Positions 1 to 7,213 of a stretch of 64,000 bases of DNA are shown piece after piece (position 1 is the first letter of the stretch; each line of letters opens with the position of its first letter). The stretch lies in contig JQKK01000009.1 of NCBI GenBank assembly GCA_000746015.1, positions 62,001-126,000 on the forward strand. Direction: 5' to 3'. Made by a program: the position numbers and the translations under genes. The DNA is from Lachnospiraceae bacterium MA2020. GTDB taxonomy: Bacteria > Bacillota > Clostridia > Lachnospirales > Lachnospiraceae. The notes beneath the pieces were generated by a model, which was not told where the DNA came from, made no database searches, and was given only the letters and a program-made list of their open reading frames with translations.

Positions 1-381
1 ACCATCTATCATACAGAAGATTTCCAAGGGTATGAGCCAGGGTATTTAGACAGGTATTGGAAAAATGGAGAGGATATTATTCTTGTGGCTGAGGATGATG
101 ATGTTATTGCCTATCTTGCAGTTGAAGTCCATCGGGAAGATGTGGATTATATCTATCTGGATGACTTGTCGGTTACTGAGAAAAAACGTGGTAATGGAAT
201 CGGAACATCTTTGATACATAAGGCTGAAGACTATGCAATGGAACTTGGGCTCTCGGAGGATATTCTTTTTCATGTGGACAAGAATAACGCTTCAGCGTTT
301 CGGTTATATGAAAGACTTGGCTATAAAGTTTTCAGAGATGATGGAAACAGATACCTAATGAAGCGTTATATCGGAAGTTAA
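1..381 (+). CDS. GNAT-family N-acetyltransferase, 5' end outside window
   Basis: The reading frame is open from the first base, so the gene begins upstream of the window and only its last 126 codons are seen. The visible part is the C-terminal half of a GNAT fold: a strand ending in LDDLSV, the acetyl-CoA pyrophosphate-binding loop KKRGNGIGTSL, and the terminal NASAFRLYERLGYKV segment typical of GNAT enzymes. Members transfer an acetyl group from acetyl-CoA to small amines or protein N-termini in the cytoplasm; the substrate cannot be told from sequence. An internal GTG near base 85 could be mistaken for a start, but coding similarity continues upstream of it. Confidence 0.85.
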   Translation, partial: TIYHTEDFQGYEPGYLDRYWKNGEDIILVAEDDDVIAYLAVEVHREDVDYIYLDDLSVTEKKRGNGIGTSLIHKAEDYAMELGLSEDILFHVDKNNASAFRLYERLGYKVFRDDGNRYLMKRYIGS

Positions 382-462
382 TCGCACAACTTCAAGTTTG
401 TGCATATAGAAACACTTTTGTAAAAAGGGAGATACATTTTTATGATAGAGATCCCGTAAAAG

Positions 463-500
463 AAGCTGATTGTCGATTATGGCAGTCAGCTTTATTTCTT
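463..500 (+). terminator. Probable terminator after the GNAT gene
   Basis: A 10-bp stem (463-472 with 483-492, one G-U pair) closes a 10-nt loop and is followed by TATTTCTT. It lies between the acetyltransferase gene and the next promoter, where a transcription end is expected. The uridine tract is interrupted, so efficiency is uncertain. Confidence 0.5.
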
Positions 501-507
501 ATAAGCA

Positions 508-535
508 TTGACATATCGCGAAAGATAGATATAAT
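508..535 (+). promoter_or_regulatory. ArsR-gene promoter with overlapping operator
   Basis: A perfect -35 (TTGACA, 508-513) and a perfect -10 (TATAAT, 530-535) are 16 bp apart. Between and over them lies the inverted repeat ATATC-N10-GATAT (513-517 and 528-532), a good position for an ArsR-type dimer to block RNA polymerase. The same repeat with the same spacing recurs before the radical SAM gene at 908-927. The expected start of transcription falls at about 541-542, directly on the ATG of the repressor gene, so this transcript may be leaderless. Confidence 0.7.
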
Positions 536-541
536 GAATGT

Positions 542-856
542 ATGGATAAGATTGAAATTTTTAAAGCACTATCAAATGAAACACGGCTCAGCATAATTGA
601 GTGGTTGAAGGAACCGGAGAAAAACTTTCCGCCGCAGGGAGGACATTTTGATGATGTGGTGGATCTGAAAGGCGGTGTGTGTGTTGGAAGCATCCGCGAC
701 AAAGCCGGGATATCACAGTCAACCGTATCTCATTACCTAGATATGCTGCAAAAAGCAGGCTTGCTTCTTTCCGAAAGGCACGGAAAGTGGACATATTACA
801 GACGGAATGAAGAGACCCTCGCTGCGCTGGCAGACTACTTCGGTCACGAAATTTAA
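542..856 (+). CDS. ArsR-family winged-helix transcriptional repressor
   Basis: A 104-residue protein, the usual length for ArsR/SmtB regulators. It opens with the family signature KALSNETRLSIIEWL and carries the recognition helix segment SQSTVSHYLDMLQKAGLL, then the beta wing HGKWTYYRRN. It has few cysteines (one, in GGVCVGS) and no CxCxxC metal-sensing motif, so it may respond to something other than the classical metals. No Shine-Dalgarno sequence precedes the ATG and the promoter -10 ends six bases upstream, which suggests leaderless translation. The shared operator indicates that it represses itself and the radical SAM gene downstream. Confidence 0.88.
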   Translation: MDKIEIFKALSNETRLSIIEWLKEPEKNFPPQGGHFDDVVDLKGGVCVGSIRDKAGISQSTVSHYLDMLQKAGLLLSERHGKWTYYRRNEETLAALADYFGHEI

Positions 857-872
857 GTTGTGCATAGATTAG

Positions 873-897
873 ACGGGATGAAAATCCCGTTTAATTT
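873..897 (+). terminator. Short intrinsic terminator after the ArsR gene
   Basis: A 7-bp stem (873-879 with 884-890) capped by a GAAA tetraloop is followed by TTAATTT. It separates the repressor gene from the promoter of the radical SAM gene, consistent with two independent transcripts. Confidence 0.55.
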
Positions 898-902
898 AAC
901 CC

Positions 903-935
903 CTTACATATCGATAAAGTGAGATATAAGGATAT
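903..935 (+). promoter_or_regulatory. Radical SAM gene promoter, copy of the ArsR operator
   Basis: Bases 906-935 match 511-540 at most positions: ACATATCG, two variable bases, AAAG, two variable bases, AGATATAA. The inverted repeat ATATC-N10-GATAT is kept exactly (908-912 and 923-927). The -10 is TATAAG (925-930) and the -35 position reads CTTACA (903-908), again 16 bp apart. The likeness supports joint control by the ArsR-family protein. Confidence 0.65.
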
Positions 936-957
936 ATAGAAATGAGGAGGAATTCAT

Positions 958-1836
958 ATGCATTTTTCATGTGGAATCGTTAGACCGCCTTATGAGGCTG
1001 GTTCCTGTTTTTTACAAGTAACGTCGGGTTGTTCGCATAATAAGTGCCGCTTTTGCACTTTTTACAAGGAAGCACCTTTCTCCGTATCTCCGGAGAGTGA
1101 GATACGGGAGGATCTTCAGGAGATCCGGGATTCCGGATGGAAGGTAAAGCGGATTTTTCTGCAAGGCGCAGATCCGTTCCTGCTGAGCTACGACAGACTT
1201 AAAAGAATCATGGACCTGATAAAAGAATACCTGCCCTGGGGTGTTTCCGTCGGCGGATATGGCCGGGTGGATAGTGTAAAGAACAAGTCTGTGGAGCAGC
1301 TTAAGTCACTGAAAGAAATGGGATATGACATGATCGTATTCGGAATAGAGTCAGGTGATGATGCGGTTCTTGACAAGATGAACAAAGGATATCATGGAAG
1401 TGATATCGTGGAGCAGCTCTCCAAGATGGATGAGGCGGGAATGCATTATTCCGTCATCTTCTTATATGGGCTGGGAGGTCATGATTATGGTATGGGGCAT
1501 GCAATAAAAACGGCGGAAGTGTTAAACCACCTGTCGCCTGTCAGGGTGCTGGCTTCCGGACTCTCCATCTTCCCTGATACGCCGCTTATGGAAGAAGTGA
1601 GAAGGGGTGAGTTTGTAGAAGCTACAGAGACAGAGAAGATACAGGAACTGTATACATTTGTGAAGACGCTTGATATCCACACTCTGCTGGATGCGACGAA
1701 TGTCTCCAACATGATGCCGGTATACGGATACCTTCCGGAAGAGAAGGATAAGATACTGGCGATGCTCAAACAGGGTGCAGACGAACAGGGAGAAGAGCGA
1801 TTGCGGATGCGAAGAGACAGCATGAGAAGCCTGTGA
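958..1836 (+). CDS. Radical SAM protein
   Basis: A 292-residue cytoplasmic protein with the radical SAM cluster motif CSHNKCRFC (Cys-x3-Cys-x2-Cys) about 25 residues from the start, followed by elements of the partial TIM barrel such as IFLQGADPF, SVGGYGRVD and VFGIESGDD. These three cysteines bind the 4Fe-4S cluster that cleaves S-adenosylmethionine. The arrangement resembles the Elp3/HemN-like radical SAM superfamily; no accessory cluster or B12 domain is visible, and the substrate is unknown. The start has a strong GAGGAGG site seven bases upstream. Expression is probably governed by the adjacent ArsR repressor, so the reaction may relate to whatever that repressor senses. Confidence 0.85.
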   Translation: MHFSCGIVRPPYEAGSCFLQVTSGCSHNKCRFCTFYKEAPFSVSPESEIREDLQEIRDSGWKVKRIFLQGADPFLLSYDRLKRIMDLIKEYLPWGVSVGGYGRVDSVKNKSVEQLKSLKEMGYDMIVFGIESGDDAVLDKMNKGYHGSDIVEQLSKMDEAGMHYSVIFLYGLGGHDYGMGHAIKTAEVLNHLSPVRVLASGLSIFPDTPLMEEVRRGEFVEATETEKIQELYTFVKTLDIHTLLDATNVSNMMPVYGYLPEEKDKILAMLKQGADEQGEERLRMRRDSMRSL

Positions 1837-1914
1837 CCAGGAAAGAGACAGGAATAATATACAAAAGCAAATGAACTAATGGAGAGAATTCGGATCGGAT
1901 TCACAAGGCAGGTG

Positions 1915-1990
1915 CAAAAACCATTGCCCAGATCTAGAAGCAAGAAGCTCCGACCTCTTAGGCATTAGCCGTAGGTCGGAGTAGTTCACA
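1915..1990 (+). mobile_element. Probable IS200/IS605-type right-end remnant
   Basis: A 9-bp perfect hairpin (1948-1956 with 1973-1981) is followed by TAGTTCAC, the layout of right ends in the IS200/IS605 family, where the terminal hairpin lies just inside a TTCAC cleavage site. One frame across the hairpin reads QEAPTS then stop (1941-1961), like C-termini of the TnpB nuclease carried by such elements, but it is closed by a stop six bases upstream. No transposase, TnpB body or left end is visible, so only a decayed tip would remain. Family assignment rests on remembered end structure. Confidence 0.45.
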
Positions 1991-2124
1991 GTATGATAAA
2001 GAATACCATAAAGAACAATCTAATAGCAAAAATCCTATTAATAATTAGACTAAAAATGCCGATAATATATTCGTTAGGGGATATTTGCGTTGTTTTACGC
2101 TTTTTGCACTTAATGGGTGGAATT

Positions 2125-4545
2125 ATGGGTGAAAAAATCAAGGAAAACTTAGCTCTTGGTGTAATTAATGATATTGCATACAGCTTTTATAGGAAGATGG
2201 AAGCTGCTATACCATTTGAGCAGTTGGAGGTAATACGTCTCTTCTCTGAGCTTGGAAGGGCTATGGTCAATTCGGAGAGGGCAAGCTTCTGGAAATGGGA
2301 TAAGGAAAGGCATAAAATTGTAACAAATGCATCCACCGGAACGAAACAGATTGAAATTGATGATTCAACTGGACTTGTAGGAAAGGCCTTGCGTGAAAAC
2401 AGGACGATAATTACAAATGATCCATACAATCATCCGGATTTTAATCCTCAGGTAGATCTGGATACAGGATTTCGCACTAAATCTGTTTTTGTTATGCCTG
2501 TTACAAACTGCTATGGAGAAACGATAGGCGCTTTTCAGGCAATAAATATAGTCGAAAGTCAAAACGGATTTGATATAGACCGTGATACAAGGAAACTTTC
2601 TTTGGTGGCTTTTGTCTGCGGACTGGTATTGGAGTCAGAGATCTTCAAAGAAGATAAGATCGATGCAGATGCCGCAAATATGGCAAAGAGTACTTTTCTT
2701 GCTCATATGTCGCATGAGATCAGGACTCCTATAAATGCCATACTCGGAATGGACGAGATCATTTTGAGGGAATCCCATGAGAAGAATATACTTTCGTATG
2801 CAATGGATATAAGAACTGCCGGAAAGACTTTGCTATCTCTGATTAATGATATCCTTGATTTTTCTAAGGTCGAAGAAGGAAAGATGGAGATAATCCCCGG
2901 TGAGTACAATATCGGAGAGGCTGTAAATGCCGTAGCAAGTATGGCGCGTGACAGGGCTGAAAAGAAAAATCTTGAGTTGATAGTCAATCTGGATGAAAAT
3001 ATCCCTTCAATACTTATAGGTGATGATATAAGGATTAAACAGTGTATCCTGAATATACTGATAAATGGCGTAAAGTATACAGAAAAAGGCTCAGTAACTC
3101 TGAAGGTTTCTTATAGAGAGAAAGATGCTGATAATATTTATCTTAAGGCTCAGGTGATAGATACCGGTATCGGCATCAAGAAAGAGGATATGGAAAAACT
3201 TTTTTCTCCTTTCACAAGGCTTGATGAAAAGAGAAATAAAAGTATAGAGGGTACAGGTCTTGGAATGAGTCTTACCATGAAATTGCTTGAACTTATGGGG
3301 GCACGGCTTGAAGTTGAAAGCGTTTATGGTGAGGGATCGACTTTTTCTTTTGAAGTAGTTCAGAAAGTAGCGGACAGAAAGCCGATTGGAGAAAGAAAAG
3401 CTTCACAAGGCGATGAAATGGAAGGCTTCTCTTACGACAAGGTATTCAAAGCTCCGGGAGCCAAGGTACTTGTAGTCGATGACAATGCCATGAACCGTAA
3501 GGTTTTCATAGGTCTGTTAAAAGAATCTGAAATGGATATCGTGGATGTGGAGTCTGGAAAAGGAGCTCTTGAAGCTCTCGCATCAGAGAAATATGACATA
3601 GTATTTTTGGATCATATGATGCCTGAGATCGACGGAATCGAAGTAATACGCAGGCACAGGAAAGATCTTGATTCTATAAATGCAGACACGCCTATTTTAG
3701 CACTCAGCGCAAACGCTATATCCGGAGCAAAGGAAATGTACCTTTCGGAAGGATTTACTGATTTTCTTTCAAAACCAATACAGGTAGAAAAACTTGAGGA
3801 GATGCTGGTTCAATATCTGCCAGAGGGAATGTGCGGTTATAAAAAAGTTGAAAGGAAATTGGATAAATCCGAAACAGAAGAAAACCTGACAGTAGATTTT
3901 CCAATGGTGGAAGGTGTTGACTGGAAATATGCAATGCTTAAGCTTCGTGACGAGAAGCTTCTTGAAAATATTGTATCGGATTATATTGCATTGGCAGATG
4001 CTGATGCAGATGAATTGACGAGATATTTTGAGAATCTTAAAAATGCATATGAAGAGGAGCTAAGCGAAGATGCTCTGGATAAAGCTTTTAAAGCTTATGA
4101 GGTCAAGGTGCATGCAATGAAGAGTGCGGCAGCTATGTTTGGTGCACTTGAAATCTCATCGCTGGCGAAGCTTCTTGAGTACGCTGCCAAGAATAAGGAT
4201 ATTGACAGGATATTGTCACTTATGCCGATCTACATGAGTGAGAGGGAAAAGAACCTCAGGCTCCTTTCGGAAGCGTTTAACATTAATGACGGATCTGCAA
4301 ATGAAAACGCTGAGGAGATCGATGATGATCATCTGGCAGCTCTTTTGAAAGAGCTTAGTCAGGCAATGTCTAATATGGACATAGACAGTGCAGATGCTAT
4401 TGCTGCTGAGTTAAAGAAGTACAGCTATGATGATGAAGTTCGTCCACTGATGGAAAAACTATGGATGCATGTACAGAATCTTGATGAGGACGAAGCTATA
4501 GAGAATATAGGCTTTATTGCGGAAAAGAGGAGGATTGTGCTGTGA
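2125..4545 (+). CDS. GAF-containing hybrid sensor histidine kinase with receiver and Hpt domains
   Basis: Read from ATG 2125 this is an 806-residue soluble kinase: a GAF sensor domain (about 30-165), a HisKA dimerisation helix with phospho-acceptor His197 in MSHEIRTP, an ATPase domain with G boxes DTGIGI and GTGLGM, a receiver with phospho-acceptor Asp496 in VFLDHMMP, and a C-terminal Hpt module with His663 in KVHAMKSAA. It could thus run a full His-Asp-His relay internally. No membrane helix is present, so the input is cytoplasmic. The frame stays open to an ATG at 1993, but that stretch is low-complexity, lies beside a transposon end and lacks a good ribosome site; ATG 2113 is another option. 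It is the first gene of a seven-gene cassette. Confidence 0.88.
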   Translation: MGEKIKENLALGVINDIAYSFYRKMEAAIPFEQLEVIRLFSELGRAMVNSERASFWKWDKERHKIVTNASTGTKQIEIDDSTGLVGKALRENRTIITNDPYNHPDFNPQVDLDTGFRTKSVFVMPVTNCYGETIGAFQAINIVESQNGFDIDRDTRKLSLVAFVCGLVLESEIFKEDKIDADAANMAKSTFLAHMSHEIRTPINAILGMDEIILRESHEKNILSYAMDIRTAGKTLLSLINDILDFSKVEEGKMEIIPGEYNIGEAVNAVASMARDRAEKKNLELIVNLDENIPSILIGDDIRIKQCILNILINGVKYTEKGSVTLKVSYREKDADNIYLKAQVIDTGIGIKKEDMEKLFSPFTRLDEKRNKSIEGTGLGMSLTMKLLELMGARLEVESVYGEGSTFSFEVVQKVADRKPIGERKASQGDEMEGFSYDKVFKAPGAKVLVVDDNAMNRKVFIGLLKESEMDIVDVESGKGALEALASEKYDIVFLDHMMPEIDGIEVIRRHRKDLDSINADTPILALSANAISGAKEMYLSEGFTDFLSKPIQVEKLEEMLVQYLPEGMCGYKKVERKLDKSETEENLTVDFPMVEGVDWKYAMLKLRDEKLLENIVSDYIALADADADELTRYFENLKNAYEEELSEDALDKAFKAYEVKVHAMKSAAAMFGALEISSLAKLLEYAAKNKDIDRILSLMPIYMSEREKNLRLLSEAFNINDGSANENAEEIDDDHLAALLKELSQAMSNMDIDSADAIAAELKKYSYDDEVRPLMEKLWMHVQNLDEDEAIENIGFIAEKRRIVL

Positions 4546-5318
4546 AAAAAATTTTACTGGCAGGTGAATTTTCGGAAGTTTATCGTTCTGTTGGTGAGGC
4601 ATTATCAGGCGAATATCAGGTTCAGTTTTGTCCGGCAGAGGCTGAAAACATACATGGCATGGTCAGACTTTCAAATCCGGATCTGATCGTGGTATGTATG
4701 CCGGGGTTTGAGCCTCTTAACCCAAATATCTTTACGATCTTAAACAAAAAATGGAGCAATATTCCTGTACTGCTGATCACGACAAAAGAAAATTTTGAGG
4801 CTGTTAAATCACATTGTGATGATGCAAGGTATGATGTTAAATATATTCCTATCAAAAAGACTGAAATAATCGAGGCCTGTCATGGACTGATCGAACCAGA
4901 GCTTGTAAAGAAGCAGGAGGAAGAGCCTAAAGTATGGTTTGGAGAAAGACCTGACAAAACGAAAAAAAAGGTTTTGGTTGTTGATGATGCAGCAATCGTT
5001 TTAAGAAATGTAAAGTCGATGCTTGATGATAAGTATGAAGTGCTTTTGGCAAAATCAGGAGCAAAAGCCTTGGAGATAATAGCTGATCATATGCCAAACG
5101 TAGTGCTGCTTGATTATTCAATGCCGGAGATGGATGGCAAAGAAACTTTTAGGAAGATCAGGGAAATGGTCGGAAATGCGATCCCTGTGCTATTTCTCAC
5201 AGGAGCAAAGGATAAGCATACAATTGTAGAAGTTTTAGCTGAAAAGCCGGCAGGATATATTCTTAAGCCACCGGATAAGGACGAGATCAGAAAAAGAATT
5301 GAGCAGCTTATAGGATGA
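4542..5318 (+). CDS. Tandem-receiver response regulator, first receiver degenerate
   Basis: The GTG start overlaps the kinase stop codon by four bases, so translation is coupled. The 258-residue protein has two receiver-like domains and no output domain. The second (about 143-258) is intact: an acid pair in VLVVDDAA, phospho-acceptor Asp191 in VVLLDYSMP, and a conserved Lys in ILKPP. The first (about 1-110) lacks the acid pair and has CMPG where the acceptor aspartate should be, so it is probably a pseudo-receiver used for dimerisation or partner binding. Phosphate would come from the Hpt domain of the preceding kinase. Without an effector domain it should act through protein contacts, perhaps with other cassette products. 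Confidence 0.85.
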   Translation: MKKILLAGEFSEVYRSVGEALSGEYQVQFCPAEAENIHGMVRLSNPDLIVVCMPGFEPLNPNIFTILNKKWSNIPVLLITTKENFEAVKSHCDDARYDVKYIPIKKTEIIEACHGLIEPELVKKQEEEPKVWFGERPDKTKKKVLVVDDAAIVLRNVKSMLDDKYEVLLAKSGAKALEIIADHMPNVVLLDYSMPEMDGKETFRKIREMVGNAIPVLFLTGAKDKHTIVEVLAEKPAGYILKPPDKDEIRKRIEQLIG

Positions 5319-5369
5319 GTAGTAATTATAGAAAAGATAAGAATAAATCTTTCGAGGAAGATGTAATAT

Positions 5370-5924
5370 ATGAGTTACGATATAAGTAATATAATGGATA
5401 TGGCTCTTGTCTTCAATAGAGAGATGGAGCCTGAAAAGCTATTTGAGACTGTACTGAAGCAGGCGATGGAGATCACTAATTGCGATGGTGGCACGATATA
5501 TTCTCTAAGAGATGATTGTCTTGTATTTGAGCATTTATACACGAAGTCCAAGTATGTAGAACTGAGCAGGAACACAGGTGCTAATGCGCTTCCTCCGGTT
5601 CCGCTTGATAAGTCGTATGCCTGTGCATTTGCAGCTATAACAAAGAAGGTCCTCAATATAAGAGATGTATACTATGCCAAGGAATATAATTTTGAAGGAA
5701 CTTATACCTGGGATAAGGCAAATACTTATCGCTCGCATTCTATGCTCATCGTACCAATGATCTCAAGTGATAAACTTGTTGGTGTTTTGCAGCTTATAAA
5801 CTCTCTTAATGAAGAAGGAAGTTGGGTACCTTTCACAGAAGAGCATGAAATGCTGTGTGAAATACTTAATGTTTTAGCATCACTAAAAATAGAAAATCTG
5901 AAGCTAAAAGGTGTGTTAAAGTGA
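5370..5924 (+). CDS. Stand-alone GAF-domain protein
   Basis: A 184-residue cytoplasmic protein made almost entirely of one GAF domain, with the recognisable EKLFETVLKQAMEITNCDGGTIY start and the strand pair SMLIVPMIS / LVGVLQLINS at the end. GAF domains bind cyclic nucleotides or other small ligands, or serve as dimerisation platforms. It has no catalytic or DNA-binding partner domain of its own. Its place in one operon with a nucleotide cyclase makes a cyclic-nucleotide receptor role an attractive guess, but no ligand residues can be assigned here. GAGGAAG lies nine bases before the ATG. Confidence 0.8.
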   Translation: MSYDISNIMDMALVFNREMEPEKLFETVLKQAMEITNCDGGTIYSLRDDCLVFEHLYTKSKYVELSRNTGANALPPVPLDKSYACAFAAITKKVLNIRDVYYAKEYNFEGTYTWDKANTYRSHSMLIVPMISSDKLVGVLQLINSLNEEGSWVPFTEEHEMLCEILNVLASLKIENLKLKGVLK

Positions 5925-5943
5925 GGTCAAAGGAGGGGTTAAT

Positions 5944-7200
5944 ATGTTTTCCCCCAATTATGTGTTTTTAAGCTATAGTTCAAAAGATCAGGAGTTTGTA
6001 AAAAAAATAGTTGAGCTGATAGAGAGCATGGGCATAGAGTATTGGAAGGCGCCTGAAAAAATACCTGCAGGGTCAAGCTATGCAAAAGAAATTGTCAATG
6101 CTATTGATAATTGCAGCCTTTTTTTAATAATACTGTCTGAGAATTCACAATCGTCCATTTGGGTAGAAAAAGAGGTGGATTGTGCCCTGAGCAGCTCAAA
6201 GAAGGTAATTCCTTACAATATTGATGGTTCCTCATTGAATAAGGCATTTAAGTTTTACTTAAATAATGTTCAAATGATAATCCATACTCCTAATTCTAAA
6301 AAAAGCATTGATGAGCTTATTGGATTCCTTAGACCGCTTCAGCCTGAGTTTAAGAAAATGAATGTAAAAAAGATCGTTTCAACAAAAATGAAACTTCAAA
6401 ATTACGTTTACAGCTTAAATTCTGGAACAAATAAACTTCCTAACGATAATACTAATCCAATTTCCACTCCCACTTCAGCTGCCAATACCAGCCTGAACAC
6501 TAAAACTGAAAGAAAGCAAAGTGACAGTGAAAAAATTGAAAAAAATATACCAATTGAACATAGAGTTCCCATTATGTCAAGGGTACCTATTATTCCAAAG
6601 GTGACAATAGTGCCGCCGGATCCTCCTGTTACTGAGCCTGATAAAATACCTAAAGTCGAGGTAAAGACAGAGCCTAAGAAAATGGCTAAAGTTGAGGTAG
6701 AGACAGAGCCTAAGAAAATGGCAAAAGTTGAGGTAAAGACAGAGCCTAAGAAGATGGCTAAAGTTGAGGTAAAGACAGAGCCTAAAAAAATGGCAAAAAC
6801 TGAGATAAACGTTGAGCCAAAAAAGATAGCGAAAGCTGAAGTGAAAACCGAGCCTGTAAAAACAGCAAAGCCTGAAAATGTAAAGTCTGAAAAAGAAAAA
6901 ATTGAAAAAGAACAGGATATTTCAAGTAATAAGAAACCTCGAAAGTATCAAAGAGGTATGACTCAGAAGGAATTATGGAGCTTAAATCGTGTTCCGACTA
7001 ACTGTATGTATTGTGGAGGAAGTGTAACACCTGCTGGTGACGGGGTGTATGTTTGTGATGAATGTCATGCTGAAAACTATGATGATTTTAGAACCATTCA
7101 TGACTACCTGGCTGAACATGGTCCGCGTTCGGTTTATGAGCTGTCCAGTGAGCTTGGTATACCTATCAATATAATAAAAGACTGGCAGAGATCTAAATAG
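5944..7200 (+). CDS. TIR-domain protein with repeat linker, zinc ribbon and HTH-like tail
   Basis: A 418-residue protein in three parts. Residues 1-140 form a TIR domain (VFLSYSSKDQEFVKKIVELIE, then SLFLIILSENS and IWVEKEV). Trp73 and Glu77 keep the W-x3-E spacing of TIR NADases, where this glutamate is catalytic (compare WVHKE in SARM1), so NAD hydrolysis is possible. Residues 237-308 are six 12-residue KVEVKTEPKKMA-like repeats, a charged flexible spacer. The C-terminus has a Cys4 zinc ribbon (CMYC and CDEC) and a small helix-turn-helix-like segment (SVYELSSELGIP). It sits 13 bases before the cyclase gene. TIR proteins in bacteria are often defence effectors, but signalling neighbours point to regulated rather than purely toxic use. 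Confidence 0.8.
   Translation: MFSPNYVFLSYSSKDQEFVKKIVELIESMGIEYWKAPEKIPAGSSYAKEIVNAIDNCSLFLIILSENSQSSIWVEKEVDCALSSSKKVIPYNIDGSSLNKAFKFYLNNVQMIIHTPNSKKSIDELIGFLRPLQPEFKKMNVKKIVSTKMKLQNYVYSLNSGTNKLPNDNTNPISTPTSAANTSLNTKTERKQSDSEKIEKNIPIEHRVPIMSRVPIIPKVTIVPPDPPVTEPDKIPKVEVKTEPKKMAKVEVETEPKKMAKVEVKTEPKKMAKVEVKTEPKKMAKTEINVEPKKIAKAEVKTEPVKTAKPENVKSEKEKIEKEQDISSNKKPRKYQRGMTQKELWSLNRVPTNCMYCGGSVTPAGDGVYVCDECHAENYDDFRTIHDYLAEHGPRSVYELSSELGIPINIIKDWQRSK
6652..6867 (+). repeat. Six 36-bp coding repeats in the TIR gene linker
   Basis: Six consecutive 36-base units encode 12-residue blocks of the type KVEVKTEPKKMA. The first four are nearly identical at DNA level, while units five and six have diverged (KTEINVEPKKIA, KAEVKTEPVKTA). 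The period is a multiple of three, so unit gain or loss would keep the frame and change only linker length. Confidence 0.9.
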
Positions 7201-7213
7201 AGGGTGACAGAAA

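Noticed and set aside
1993-2124. 44-residue N-terminal extension of the histidine kinase
   Set aside because: The stretch is low-complexity, follows a transposon-like end and lacks a proper ribosome site; the GAF region begins well after ATG 2125.
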